DNA of 8,161 nucleotides, taken from assembly GCA_012522875.1 (NCBI GenBank), contig JAAYJP010000126.1, positions 1 through 8,161 on the forward strand, written 5' to 3'. Each line of letters starts with the position of its first letter. Within the stretch, counting starts at the first letter, position 1. Below, piece after piece: positions 1 through 6,513 of this stretch. The notes under the pieces are model-generated. The model was not told the origin of the DNA and did no database searches. It saw only the letters and a program-made list of their open reading frames with translations. The translations under genes and the position numbers were made by a program. This stretch comes from Clostridiales bacterium. GTDB taxonomy: Bacteria > Bacillota > Clostridia > Christensenellales > Aristaeellaceae.

Positions 1-1437
1 CTCATCCGCGTTTTTATAGTCCCGGATCTCCTCAAGCTGTCCTGCGGCGCCGGCCAGGTCGCTGCCATTGAGCAGCGCCAGCGCCTGCTGGTACACCGCC
101 TCCTGCCATTTCTGCCTGGCGTCCTCATAGTCCCCCAGCCTCTGGAAGATAGGCATGGCGGACGCCTGGTCCCCCTTCTCCAGCAGCTGGTTTGCCTGGG
201 TGTAGAGGGCCTGCTTCAGGTAGTCCCCGCTGCGCTCATATTCCCCCAGCACCACAAAACGGTCGATGGCGGCCTGCACTTCCCCCGCTTCCAGCAGGGC
301 GATGGCCTGGTTGTACTGGGCCCGCTTCATTTCTGTTTCAGCCCCCGGATAATCCGGGATCATGGCGAAGGCCTCGGCAGCGTTTACATAGTCCCGCTGA
401 TTGCTCAGCGCGATGCCCAGATCAAAACGGGCCCTGGGCGCCAGCTCCCCAGCGTCCTGATAGTCCCCGGCCAGGAGGAACAGGTCAGCCGCTTCCTGAA
501 GCTTCCCGGCCGCCTGGGCTGAAAGCGCCAGGTTGTAATGGCTCTGCTGCATGGCAAGCAGGCTGCCGGGGATATCCGGCGCGTCCTCAAAATGCAGGAC
601 CGCGCCCTGCCAGTTGCCCGCTTCCTGCTCCTTGAGCCCCATGCGGTAGGAGGCTTCCTGGGAAAGGATCGCGCTGTCCCGGTAGGCCAGGATCTGCTCG
701 AACTTCTCCTTGGCCTGGGCCAGCTCCCCCTGCTGAAGCAGCAGGATAGCCGGCTCATACAGGCACTCGGAGGCCCGCCTGAAGGCATCCAAATAGTCCC
801 CCGCCAGGAGGAATTTCTCCGCTGCCAGGTCATAGTCATTGGCCGCAAAAAGCTGTTCCCCCCAGCCGTAGTAGACCTCCTGGAGCTTCAGCCGGGCATT
901 TTGCAGGTCAGGCAGTTGCTGGAGCAAGCCCTCCGCCAGGGCGTATTCCTTTTTCTCCAGGTGCGTAAGCGCCGGCAGGTAGAGGCTGTCCTGCGCCAGT
1001 TTGGGGGCGTCCTTGTAGCCTTCAAGGGCCAGCAGCTTCTCCCGGGCGGCAGGATACTCCAGGTTGTCCATCAGCGCGCGGGCCCAGAGATACTGGGCCT
1101 CTTCCGCCATTTCCGAACTGTCCCCATAGTCCCCCAGCTCCCCGTAAAGCGCCACCGCTTCCTCGAAGCTGCCGGCCTGGGACAGCAAGCCGGCGCGCGC
1201 ATATTTGCTCTGCCTGAAGCGCTCGGCGCTGTCCTGATAACCGCCCAAAGCGGCATACAGGGCTTCAGCGCTGCGCAGTGAGGTGACCGTGGCAGTCCCC
1301 GCCAGGTCATTGGCCTTCAGGTAGTCCGCCTCCCGGGCCATCTCCCTGGCATCCCGGTAGTCCGCCAGTTCCAGGAAGCCTGCCTTGGCCCGGTCATAGT
1401 CTTTGCGTTTCAGCGCCTGTTCGGCCTGGTAGTAGCT
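1..1437 (-). repeat. Tandem GDYxDA/S helical repeats (TPR/Sel1-like) within the membrane protein
   Basis: Translating the minus strand gives recurring units of about 35-40 residues (sometimes double that between clear copies). Each ends in a motif close to L-G-D-Y-x-D-A/S-x-E, followed by a helix with K/R-A-x-Y. Clear copies are LADYRDA (residues 270-276), GGYQDS (311-316), GDYGDS (348-353), GYKDA (386-390), GDYLDA (459-464), AYRDS (497-501), GDYQDA (570-575), GDYED (681-685) and RDYKNA (718-723). Weaker ones lie between, such as PDYPGA near 607-612. At the DNA level the plus strand shows the repeated string tagtcccc at many of these sites. The units are diverged rather than identical. The pattern resembles tetratricopeptide-type alpha solenoids, but I cannot assign a named family. 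Confidence 0.8.
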
Positions 1438-2175
1438 GTAGGCCGGGATACCATGGAAATACACCAGGTAGGCCCCCGCCAGGAGAATCACCAGGCTGGT
1501 TAAAGTGATCAGCGCGCGCCGCGTGCGCTTTTTGCGCTGCCGCTCCTTTTTTTCCCTGGCTTCCTGCATGCGCCCGGCTTCCGCCCGGGCCGCGCGGGCC
1601 TTTTCCTCCATCTCGCTGTCCAGGCGGAAAATCACCGTTTCAATGGCGGCCTTGTTAAAACGGGTGAACTGGGCATGCTTCTCCCGCCCGCAGCGCAGGC
1701 ACTGGGAGGCGTTGGGTGCGTTGGGCCGGCCGCACACGCACACCCAGACGGCGCCCTGGTCGCTGGGGTAGCCCAGGGCGTCTTCGCCGGCCAGCTGCCT
1801 GAGCACATCCAGCTGCCGGGAAGGGGCCAGGCGGTTGTCCTGGTATTCGCTCATCTCCGCGGCGCCCCGGCGCCACACCGTGCCGTCAGAAAACCAGACC
1901 TTTTCAATGATGAAGTCAAGGCTGTAGGCCGTCTCCCCATCCTCAACGGACACCAGCACCTCAAAGGCGCTGTGCGCCTCCCCCGCCAGGCCCTGCACCC
2001 GCTCCACCTGGCGCTGGGTTTGTTCCCCCTTTTCGTCAAAGCTCAGGAAAGCCGCCTGGATGGACGTCACCGGCTTGTCTGAGAGGTTGAACATATGGAG
2101 GCTGACCACGGGATAATCCGCGGTGGGCATTCTGAAATGCCACAGCTCCACCGGGCAGGAAAGGTCAATCTTCAT
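1..2175 (-). CDS. Zinc-ribbon, single-pass membrane protein with long helical-repeat domain (partial, runs off left edge)
   Basis: The frame is open for 725 codons from ATG at 2175 to base 1, with no stop, so the C-terminus is missing. GAGGT at 2182-2186 lies 6 nt before the start. Residues 1 to about 135 look beta-rich and match no family I can name. A zinc ribbon follows: W144 precedes C146-x-C148-G, and C159-x2-C162-G completes it, like RanBP2-type or zinc-ribbon modules. Residues about 180-220 are charged and end in a run of Lys/Arg. A single hydrophobic segment spans about 221-241. The rest (from about 246) is a string of helical repeats with the signature G-D-Y-x-D-A/S. The basic flank before the membrane segment predicts an N-terminus inside and the repeats outside the cytoplasm. 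It is the last visible gene of the operon, 32 nt after the preceding stop. Function is unknown; a scaffold or binding role would fit the repeats, but that is inference. Confidence 0.85.
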   Translation of the reverse strand, partial: MKIDLSCPVELWHFRMPTADYPVVSLHMFNLSDKPVTSIQAAFLSFDEKGEQTQRQVERVQGLAGEAHSAFEVLVSVEDGETAYSLDFIIEKVWFSDGTVWRRGAAEMSEYQDNRLAPSRQLDVLRQLAGEDALGYPSDQGAVWVCVCGRPNAPNASQCLRCGREKHAQFTRFNKAAIETVIFRLDSEMEEKARAARAEAGRMQEAREKKERQRKKRTRRALITLTSLVILLAGAYLVYFHGIPAYSYYQAEQALKRKDYDRAKAGFLELADYRDAREMAREADYLKANDLAGTATVTSLRSAEALYAALGGYQDSAERFRQSKYARAGLLSQAGSFEEAVALYGELGDYGDSSEMAEEAQYLWARALMDNLEYPAAREKLLALEGYKDAPKLAQDSLYLPALTHLEKKEYALAEGLLQQLPDLQNARLKLQEVYYGWGEQLFAANDYDLAAEKFLLAGDYLDAFRRASECLYEPAILLLQQGELAQAKEKFEQILAYRDSAILSQEASYRMGLKEQEAGNWQGAVLHFEDAPDIPGSLLAMQQSHYNLALSAQAAGKLQEAADLFLLAGDYQDAGELAPRARFDLGIALSNQRDYVNAAEAFAMIPDYPGAETEMKRAQYNQAIALLEAGEVQAAIDRFVVLGEYERSGDYLKQALYTQANQLLEKGDQASAMPIFQRLGDYEDARQKWQEAVYQQALALLNGSDLAGAAGQLEEIRDYKNADE

Positions 2176-2207
2176 CTTGTTACCTCAATCAGGGGCGGGC
2201 CGGGGGC

Positions 2208-3353
2208 TCACAGGTAGGTGAGGGACATGCTCGCCAGCTTATCATCCATGAATGTCAGCACCAGCCCGGCGGCACCATGATCCGAGCCGATCACATAGTA
2301 AAGGCTGACATAGCCGCTGCCGGATACCATCGTGCCATAGGGCGGCGTCTGCCCCTCGCCATACAGGGTGCCGCCCTCCACGGGCAGTTCCTCCCCATGG
2401 GCAAAGAGGCTGATGGCCTGGGCCAGGCTCTGGCCCAGCCTGAGGCCCCGGGGGCCGTCAAAGCTTCCGGCGTTCACCGTGATACGCTCAGCCCGCGCGC
2501 CCTTTCCGCCTTCTTCCAGGCTGAACACCGCCTCAACCCCCGGCCACTGAAGGGTGACAAGCGTGCCGCCTGCGCTTTTGGCCTCTTCCTCATACTCAGG
2601 CGCGCCCAGGACAGCCTGGGCTGTTTCCGGCGTCAGGTCAAAGAAGTCCAGGCCGCCTATCTCCATGTCCTCCCGTTCAAGGGGGCTGCCGGGCTGGCCC
2701 GCGTTCATGACCACGCTGTTCTCTTCCTGAAGCGCCGCCAGGCGGCCAAGGGCCTCCTGGGCTTCCGCCTGGCTCAGGGGCACGAGGTTCAGGAAGGAGC
2801 GGATAGCGCGCACCCGGCCTTGCGAGATGGTGTACTGCATCCCGGCACGGGCCACGCCGCCGTCCACCTGGTGGTAGACATTGTACTCAACCAGGCTCAG
2901 CGTCTGGCCGTCCCGCACCACAAAGCCGGTGTAGACCACGGCCGGAAGCTCACCCGCGATGTAGAGCACAGCGCTGTCCTGATTGCCTGCCAGGTAGGGA
3001 TTGTCGTTGGAGTAGGCTTTCAGCAGTTCCTCCACAGGGCTGTCCACGGTGACGCCCCGGGGGTCCTTCAGCTGCGCATCCTGGCCAGCCTCCAGGGTCA
3101 CCGCGGCGCCCAGCACCACGGAATCCGTGCTGATATCCCCGCTTGAGAGGGTCAGCTCATAGCCCTGCCCCAGGGCCAGCCAGGCGTCTCCCGCCTGGCG
3201 CAGGGTGGGTTCTTCTGCCTCGGCGCGGCCCAGGACGCCCGCATTGAAGCTTTCGATCTCGGCCAGCGCCAGGGGCGCAGGCGCCGCCTCCGCCAGGGCC
3301 AGGCCGGATACAGCCAGAAAAAGGGCTGCCAACAGGGCTGTCAAGCGTTTCAT
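2208..3353 (-). CDS. Exported protein of unknown function with an internal duplication
   Basis: 381 residues. The start chosen is ATG at 3353: AAGGAGG at 3363-3369 lies 9 nt upstream, and the product then opens with a classic signal peptide (M-K-R, a hydrophobic core, then A-L-A-E around residues 19-22). A longer reading from 3467 would only add sequence inside the upstream gene. The ATG overlaps the TGA of the iron-sulfur gene as ATGA, so translation is probably coupled. No lipobox is present, and the whole protein has no cysteine. Residues about 97-187 and 300-379 look like two copies of one module: each begins P-R-G (98-100 and 301-303), continues through an S-x-x-x-x-(L/I) helix and tyrosine/valine-rich strands, and ends in a G-R-V-x-x-I or D-K-L-x-x-M strand. 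The stretch L249-G-A-P-E-Y onward, with Q-W-P-G-V at 269-273, recalls BamE/SmpA-like small domains, but this is weak. Placement beside the redox genes suggests an envelope role. Confidence 0.85.
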   Translation of the reverse strand: MKRLTALLAALFLAVSGLALAEAAPAPLALAEIESFNAGVLGRAEAEEPTLRQAGDAWLALGQGYELTLSSGDISTDSVVLGAAVTLEAGQDAQLKDPRGVTVDSPVEELLKAYSNDNPYLAGNQDSAVLYIAGELPAVVYTGFVVRDGQTLSLVEYNVYHQVDGGVARAGMQYTISQGRVRAIRSFLNLVPLSQAEAQEALGRLAALQEENSVVMNAGQPGSPLEREDMEIGGLDFFDLTPETAQAVLGAPEYEEEAKSAGGTLVTLQWPGVEAVFSLEEGGKGARAERITVNAGSFDGPRGLRLGQSLAQAISLFAHGEELPVEGGTLYGEGQTPPYGTMVSGSGYVSLYYVIGSDHGAAGLVLTFMDDKLASMSLTYL

Positions 3354-4342
3354 GCTTGTTTTCCTCCTTGGGGGACCTTTGCCTTGTCCCCCGCCTTCTT
3401 GTTTCCAAAGCCCATGGACAATGCGTCCACCGGGCAGACATTCACGCAGTCTCCGCAGCGCACGCACTCAGCGTGGTTGAGTTCATGGATCGGATCCAGG
3501 GCCATGCCGCAGGCCCGCTTGCAGGCGCCGCAATTGATGCAGGCCGCCTCATCCAGGCGCAGCCGGTAGAGCGACACCGGGTTGAGCGCCGCATACACCG
3601 CCCCCAGGGGGCAGAGATACTTGCAGAAGGGGCGGTAGAGCACCACTGAAAGCAATATAACGGCCGCCAGCAGCGACATCTTCCAGTAAAACAACGCGCC
3701 CACATTATATTGGCTGGCGCCGCCCGGGTCAATCAAGTCAACGGCGGGGGCGGCGGGGAGCGTGAGCTTAAGGTTCCCGCCCGTTCCCTCAGCCCCCGCC
3801 CCCACAGGCGGGAAAAGCACCAGGGGCACCGCCCCTTCCAGCGTCCCGGCGGGGCATACCAGCTTGCAGTAGTAAGGGCTGGATTCCCCGGCGGGGTTGG
3901 CCAAAACCAGGGGAAGGAGAATCACCAGCACCACCAGCACCACATATTTCAGCGCCCGAAGCGGCCGGTCTCCCCTGAAGGTCCTTACCTTGCGGGGGAA
4001 GGGGATTTTGTGCAGCAACTCCTGAATCATCCCAAAGGGGCACAGAAAGCCGCAGACCATGCGCCCCAGCGTCGCGCCCAGGAGCAAAAGGAAGCCAAAG
4101 AGGTACAGGGAGAGGTTGAAAGCCCGGCTGCCAATCACCGCCTGAAGGGCGCCGATGGGGCAGGAGAGCAGCGCCCCCGGGCAGGAATAGCAGTTGAGCC
4201 CCGGGTGGCACAGCAGCTTCAGATCGCCCTGGTAGATTTTGCCCGCGGCAAAGCCCGTGACATAGGAATTCGTCAGGGCGGCCACAAACAGCTGGATGAT
4301 CCGCCGTCCCCTGACGAATACCGTTTTGCGCCCCTTAGCCAA
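3350..4342 (-). CDS. Polytopic membrane 4Fe-4S protein (NapH/YccM/NosR C-terminal-like)
   Basis: 330 residues from a TTG start at 4342. The frame stays open further upstream, but that part lies inside the CXXC gene and is unlike protein. GGAG at 4353-4356 lies 10 nt before the TTG. Membrane segments are visible at about 14-33, 74-95, 131-149 and 214-236. Cysteine clusters are C45, C51, C54-P, C61-P; C97-x3-C101-P; C159-x3-C163-P; and C240-x3-C244-P, the CxxxCP pattern of NapH/NosR/YccM-type membrane proteins. A C-terminal ferredoxin domain has C268-C271-C274-C278 and C293-C296-C299-C303-P. The usual proline after the first cluster's last cysteine is replaced (C-G-M). These families are known or thought to move electrons between membrane or cytoplasmic donors and partners outside. 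It overlaps the CXXC gene by 8 nt and the exported-protein gene by ATGA. The likely role is supplying electrons to the adjacent thiol proteins; the partners are inferred. Confidence 0.92.
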   Translation of the reverse strand: MAKGRKTVFVRGRRIIQLFVAALTNSYVTGFAAGKIYQGDLKLLCHPGLNCYSCPGALLSCPIGALQAVIGSRAFNLSLYLFGFLLLLGATLGRMVCGFLCPFGMIQELLHKIPFPRKVRTFRGDRPLRALKYVVLVVLVILLPLVLANPAGESSPYYCKLVCPAGTLEGAVPLVLFPPVGAGAEGTGGNLKLTLPAAPAVDLIDPGGASQYNVGALFYWKMSLLAAVILLSVVLYRPFCKYLCPLGAVYAALNPVSLYRLRLDEAACINCGACKRACGMALDPIHELNHAECVRCGDCVNVCPVDALSMGFGNKKAGDKAKVPQGGKQA

Positions 4343-4481
4343 CGCCGATGCACTCCAGGCAGATCCTGATCGCCTTGTTGAGCACCACCGCCGCTTCACC
4401 CCGCAGGGCGCCGAAAACAATCATCACGGCACCCGCAAGGGCCAGAGGGAACCAAAGTCTGTCAACCGCCGTTTTTCTCAA
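4335..4481 (-). CDS. Small CXXC-motif membrane protein (CD1871A-like)
   Basis: 48 residues from TTG at 4481 to TAA at 4335-4337. The start rests on GGAGG at 4491-4495, 9 nt upstream, and on an in-frame TGA only about 20 nt further up, which leaves TTG as the only usable start codon. The layout is a short basic N-terminus (L-R-K, read as M-R-K), a hydrophobic segment at about 10-25, then R-G-E and a C-terminal amphipathic end K-A-I-R-I-C41-L-E-C44-I-G-V-G. This matches what I recall of the clostridial small proteins annotated as 'CD1871A family CXXC motif-containing', which also end in a CxECIGxG-type tail. It overlaps the TlpA-like gene by 20 nt and the iron-sulfur gene by 8 nt, so the three are probably co-translated. 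The CXXC may relay electrons or disulfides at the membrane. The family assignment is from memory, but the ORF itself is well supported. Confidence 0.82.
   Translation of the reverse strand: MRKTAVDRLWFPLALAGAVMIVFGALRGEAAVVLNKAIRICLECIGVG
4353..4356 (-). promoter_or_regulatory. Ribosome binding site deciding the TTG start of the 4Fe-4S gene
   Basis: Minus-strand GGAG lies 10 nt upstream of the TTG at 4340-4342. It sits within the end of the CXXC gene, over the codons for its CLEC motif. No ATG or GTG in this frame lies between here and the first conserved part of the protein. Confidence 0.5.
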
Positions 4482-5067
4482 GGCCTGTGTCCTCCAGGTA
4501 TTTCAGGAAGCCGTCGATTTCCGCCCGCCACCCCGCCAGGTCCCGGGAACCGGGAATGACGCCGGCCACAGTGCCGTCCCCATCGATCAGCCAGGTGGTG
4601 GGGAAAACAGTCACCTGCAGGCCATAATCCGGCATATTCATCAGCACGAACAGGTTGGCGTCGGGGTTGACCAGCGGGAAGGTGAGCCCCAGGTTATCAG
4701 CCAGCGCCCGGGCAGCCTCGTTCTGTGCCTCCCAGGGCACCAGCTCATCATTCTCCACCGTCATGCCCTCGGCATGCAGGCCGATGATGGTGATTCTGTC
4801 CGCATATTCATGGGCCAGCTCCTGAAGGTGGGGCATTTCCACCACGCAGGGGTTGCACCAGGTGGCCCAGATATTGACGAGCGCCGGTTTCCCCTGGAAC
4901 ACCTTAGCGTCAAAGGGCTCGCCATAGATGTCGAAAAGCTCGAGCTGCGCGAAGAAATTGGCGGGCTCGGTTTCCGGGGCGGCCTCAGCCGGGGCGGCCA
5001 GGGGAACCATGAGCATCAGGGCCGCCACAAGGGCCAGCCAGGAAAAGCGACGGATCGTATTCTTCAT
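4462..5067 (-). CDS. TlpA/ResA-like exported thiol-disulfide oxidoreductase
   Basis: 201 residues. The N-terminus is a signal peptide: basic K-N-T-I-R-R, a hydrophobic core at 9-25, and A-x-A cleavage near residues 27-29. There is no lipobox cysteine, so it is secreted or held by an uncleaved signal rather than a lipoprotein. The thioredoxin fold shows W-A-T-W-C71-N-P-C74 with E77 three residues after the second cysteine, as in ResA, and the cis-proline site V-F-P156-T-T-W-L-I-D. The extra central insertion typical of TlpA/ResA/AhpC-like proteins is present (about 90-145). The only cysteines are the active pair. The ATG overlaps the stop of the phosphorylase gene as ATGA, and a purine-rich AAAGGAAAG lies just upstream. 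With the CXXC and iron-sulfur genes directly behind it, a reductive role outside the membrane is likely. The substrate is unknown. Confidence 0.93.
   Translation of the reverse strand: MKNTIRRFSWLALVAALMLMVPLAAPAEAAPETEPANFFAQLELFDIYGEPFDAKVFQGKPALVNIWATWCNPCVVEMPHLQELAHEYADRITIIGLHAEGMTVENDELVPWEAQNEAARALADNLGLTFPLVNPDANLFVLMNMPDYGLQVTVFPTTWLIDGDGTVAGVIPGSRDLAGWRAEIDGFLKYLEDTGLEKNGG
4491..4495 (-). promoter_or_regulatory. Ribosome binding site deciding the TTG start of the CXXC gene
   Basis: Minus-strand GGAGG is 9 nt from the TTG at 4479-4481. It lies inside the 3' end of the TlpA-like coding sequence. It is the main reason for reading a real gene here despite the absence of an ATG. Confidence 0.7.
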
Positions 5068-6389
5068 AGGGAACTTTCCTTTCCGTCCTGGTCGATGCGC
5101 GCCAGGACCCAGGGCGCCGGGATTATCTGCCCGGAAGAGAGGGTGAGGGCGTTCAGCAGCGCTTCCTCCGCCTGCTCCGCCAGCTTTTCGTCATTGTGGA
5201 AAAGGCGGGCCACTTCCTCCCCGGCCTCCACCCGGTCACCCAGGCGCCTGAAGGTCATATACCCCACCGCCGGGTCGATGACATCATCCTTCCGCTTTCG
5301 CCCGGCCCCCAACAGCCTGGCCGCTTCACCGGCCAGCTCGGTGTCCATCGCCCGGAGCCAGCCGGAATCCCTGGCCAGAACCGGCCGCTCATGGCGCGCC
5401 CGGGGCAGGCGCCCCGTATCGCGGCACACCCGGGCGTCCCCGCCCTGGGCGGTGATCATCTCTGCCAGCTTCGAAAGGCCCTGCCCGCTCTCAAGCGCCA
5501 CAACCAGCATTTCTTCAGCCTGCTCCGCCGTATCCGAAAGGCCCGAGAGCAGGAGCATCTGGCTTCCCAGCGCCAGGGCCACCTGAAGCAGGGGTCCCTT
5601 CACCCGCCCGGACAGCACCTCAATGGCCTCCCTGACCTCCAGGGCGTTGCCCACGCGGCTGCCCAGGGGTTCATCCATCCGGGTGATCAGCGCCGACATC
5701 CTGCGGCCATTTCGCCGCCCGATGTCCACCATGGCCCGGGCCAGAAGCAGGCTGTCCTCCCGGGTTTTCATCAGCGCGCCGGAACCGCACTTCACATCCA
5801 GCACAATGGCCTGCGCTCCCCCGGCCAGCTTCTTTGACATGATGGAGGAAGCGATGAGCGGGATGGAGTCCACGGTGCCGGTCACATCCCTTAAGGCGTA
5901 GAGCCGCTTGTCCGCCGGGGCCAGCTCCCCCGTCTGCCCCACCACACAGCAGCCCACCTCCCTTGTGATGCGCAGGAACTCTTCCTCCGGCAGTTCGGTC
6001 TGAAAGCCCGGGATGCTTTCCAATTTATCCACCGTGCCGCCCGTGTGCCCCAGGCCCCGGCCGGACATTTTGAGGACTTTTCCGCCGCAGGCGGCCACCA
6101 GGGGGGCCAATATCAGGGTGGTGGTGTCCCCCACCCCGCCGGTGGAGTGCTTGTCCACCGCCACGCCGCCCACAGAAGGCGTGAGCATATCCCCCGTATG
6201 CGCCATCGCCAGGGTCAGTTCAGCCGTTTCCCGGGCATCCATGCCTTTGAGGCGGATGGCCATCAGAAGGGCCGCCAGCTGGTAGTCCGGCGTCCCGGGG
6301 TCCTTGGCCGCGGCAGCAAATTCGCTGATCTCCCCGGCGCTTAAGGCAAGGCCCAGTTTCTTGTGGTTGATGATATCAATCAGCGCCAT
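5064..6389 (-). CDS. pdp: Pyrimidine-nucleoside phosphorylase
   Basis: 441 residues. This cytoplasmic salvage enzyme splits uridine, thymidine or deoxyuridine with phosphate into the base and (deoxy)ribose-1-phosphate. The family signature S-G-R-G-L-G-H-T-G-G-T-V-D-K-L-E lies at 109-124. The phosphate/glycine-rich loop K80-H-S-T-G-G-V-G-D is intact. R167, S182 and K186 keep the spacing of the substrate-binding Arg/Ser/Lys of E. coli thymidine phosphorylase. The length is normal for Pdp (about 430-440). The G-A-G-A-F-M-K stretch usual after the V-K motif reads C-G-S-G-A-L-M-K here (201-208). The start is ATG at 6389, with GGAGG at 6394-6398 only 4 nt away. The frame extends upstream to 6494, but that would run through the promoter. 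It is the first gene of the leftward operon. Thymidine phosphorylase (deoA) is the alternative name, and the preferred nucleoside cannot be read from sequence. Confidence 0.95.
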   Translation of the reverse strand: MALIDIINHKKLGLALSAGEISEFAAAAKDPGTPDYQLAALLMAIRLKGMDARETAELTLAMAHTGDMLTPSVGGVAVDKHSTGGVGDTTTLILAPLVAACGGKVLKMSGRGLGHTGGTVDKLESIPGFQTELPEEEFLRITREVGCCVVGQTGELAPADKRLYALRDVTGTVDSIPLIASSIMSKKLAGGAQAIVLDVKCGSGALMKTREDSLLLARAMVDIGRRNGRRMSALITRMDEPLGSRVGNALEVREAIEVLSGRVKGPLLQVALALGSQMLLLSGLSDTAEQAEEMLVVALESGQGLSKLAEMITAQGGDARVCRDTGRLPRARHERPVLARDSGWLRAMDTELAGEAARLLGAGRKRKDDVIDPAVGYMTFRRLGDRVEAGEEVARLFHNDEKLAEQAEEALLNALTLSSGQIIPAPWVLARIDQDGKESSL

Positions 6390-6416
6390 CGCCCCTCCAT
6401 TAAATACGCTGGCGTG

Positions 6417-6446
6417 ATTATACCATATGTTTTCCGCGGGGGACAA
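6417..6446 (-). promoter_or_regulatory. Sigma-A-type promoter for the leftward operon
   Basis: On the minus strand, -35 TTGTCC (6446-6441) and a perfect -10 TATAAT (6422-6417) are 18 nt apart, with a TG extended -10 just before the hexamer. Transcription should start near 6410, giving a leader of about 20 nt before the phosphorylase ATG. No other promoter of this quality was seen within the operon, so it probably drives all six genes. Confidence 0.72.
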
Positions 6447-6455
6447 GGCAGAGGG

Positions 6456-6475
6456 TGGCAGGCAGCAGCCTGGCA
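6456..6475. promoter_or_regulatory. 20-bp imperfect palindrome, candidate operator between divergent promoters
   Basis: Two 8-bp arms, TGGCAGGC and GCCTGGCA, flank the 4-bp centre AGCA and pair at 7 of 8 positions. The site covers the -35 position of the rightward promoter and ends 3 nt before its -10, while it begins 10 nt upstream of the leftward -35. A repressor bound here would block the amidohydrolase promoter; an activator could also serve the leftward one. No regulator gene is in the window. There is no T-run, so it is not a terminator. Confidence 0.45.
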
Positions 6476-6478
6476 CGG

Positions 6479-6484
6479 TATAAT
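6479..6484 (+). promoter_or_regulatory. -10 element of the rightward (amidohydrolase) promoter
   Basis: A perfect TATAAT is followed by a predicted start near 6491 and a leader of about 23 nt to the ATG at 6514. The -35 at the expected distance (about 6456-6461, TGGCAG) is poor and lies inside the palindrome, so the promoter may need an activator or be weak. Confidence 0.55.
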
Positions 6485-6513
6485 CAACCATCAAGCTGAA
6501 AGAGGTATCCTGT

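Noticed and set aside
538..1281. Long plus-strand ORF across the repeat gene
   Set aside because: It lies antisense to a continuous 725-codon minus-strand frame with clear repeats and zinc ribbon; composition is Gly/Leu/Gln-rich shadow sequence of a GC-rich gene.
1..1437. The recurring tagtcccc strings as a CRISPR or non-coding repeat
   Set aside because: They fall in one reading frame and encode the GDY of protein repeats, with diverged flanks and no uniform spacers.
2277..3146. 289-codon plus-strand ORF
   Set aside because: Antisense to the exported protein, which has a strong Shine-Dalgarno and signal peptide; no recognisable motif or ribosome site in the antisense frame.
3354..3467. Longer N-terminus for the exported protein
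   Set aside because: It would put 38 residues before an obvious signal peptide and lies inside the iron-sulfur gene; the AAGGAGG at 3363-3369 points to the start at 3353.
4348..5586. 412-codon plus-strand ORF
   Set aside because: It crosses three well-supported minus-strand genes in antisense and shows no family features.
6390..6494. Upstream extension of the phosphorylase
   Set aside because: The extra 35 residues would span the promoter and are unlike the family; the conserved protein begins at the ATG at 6389.
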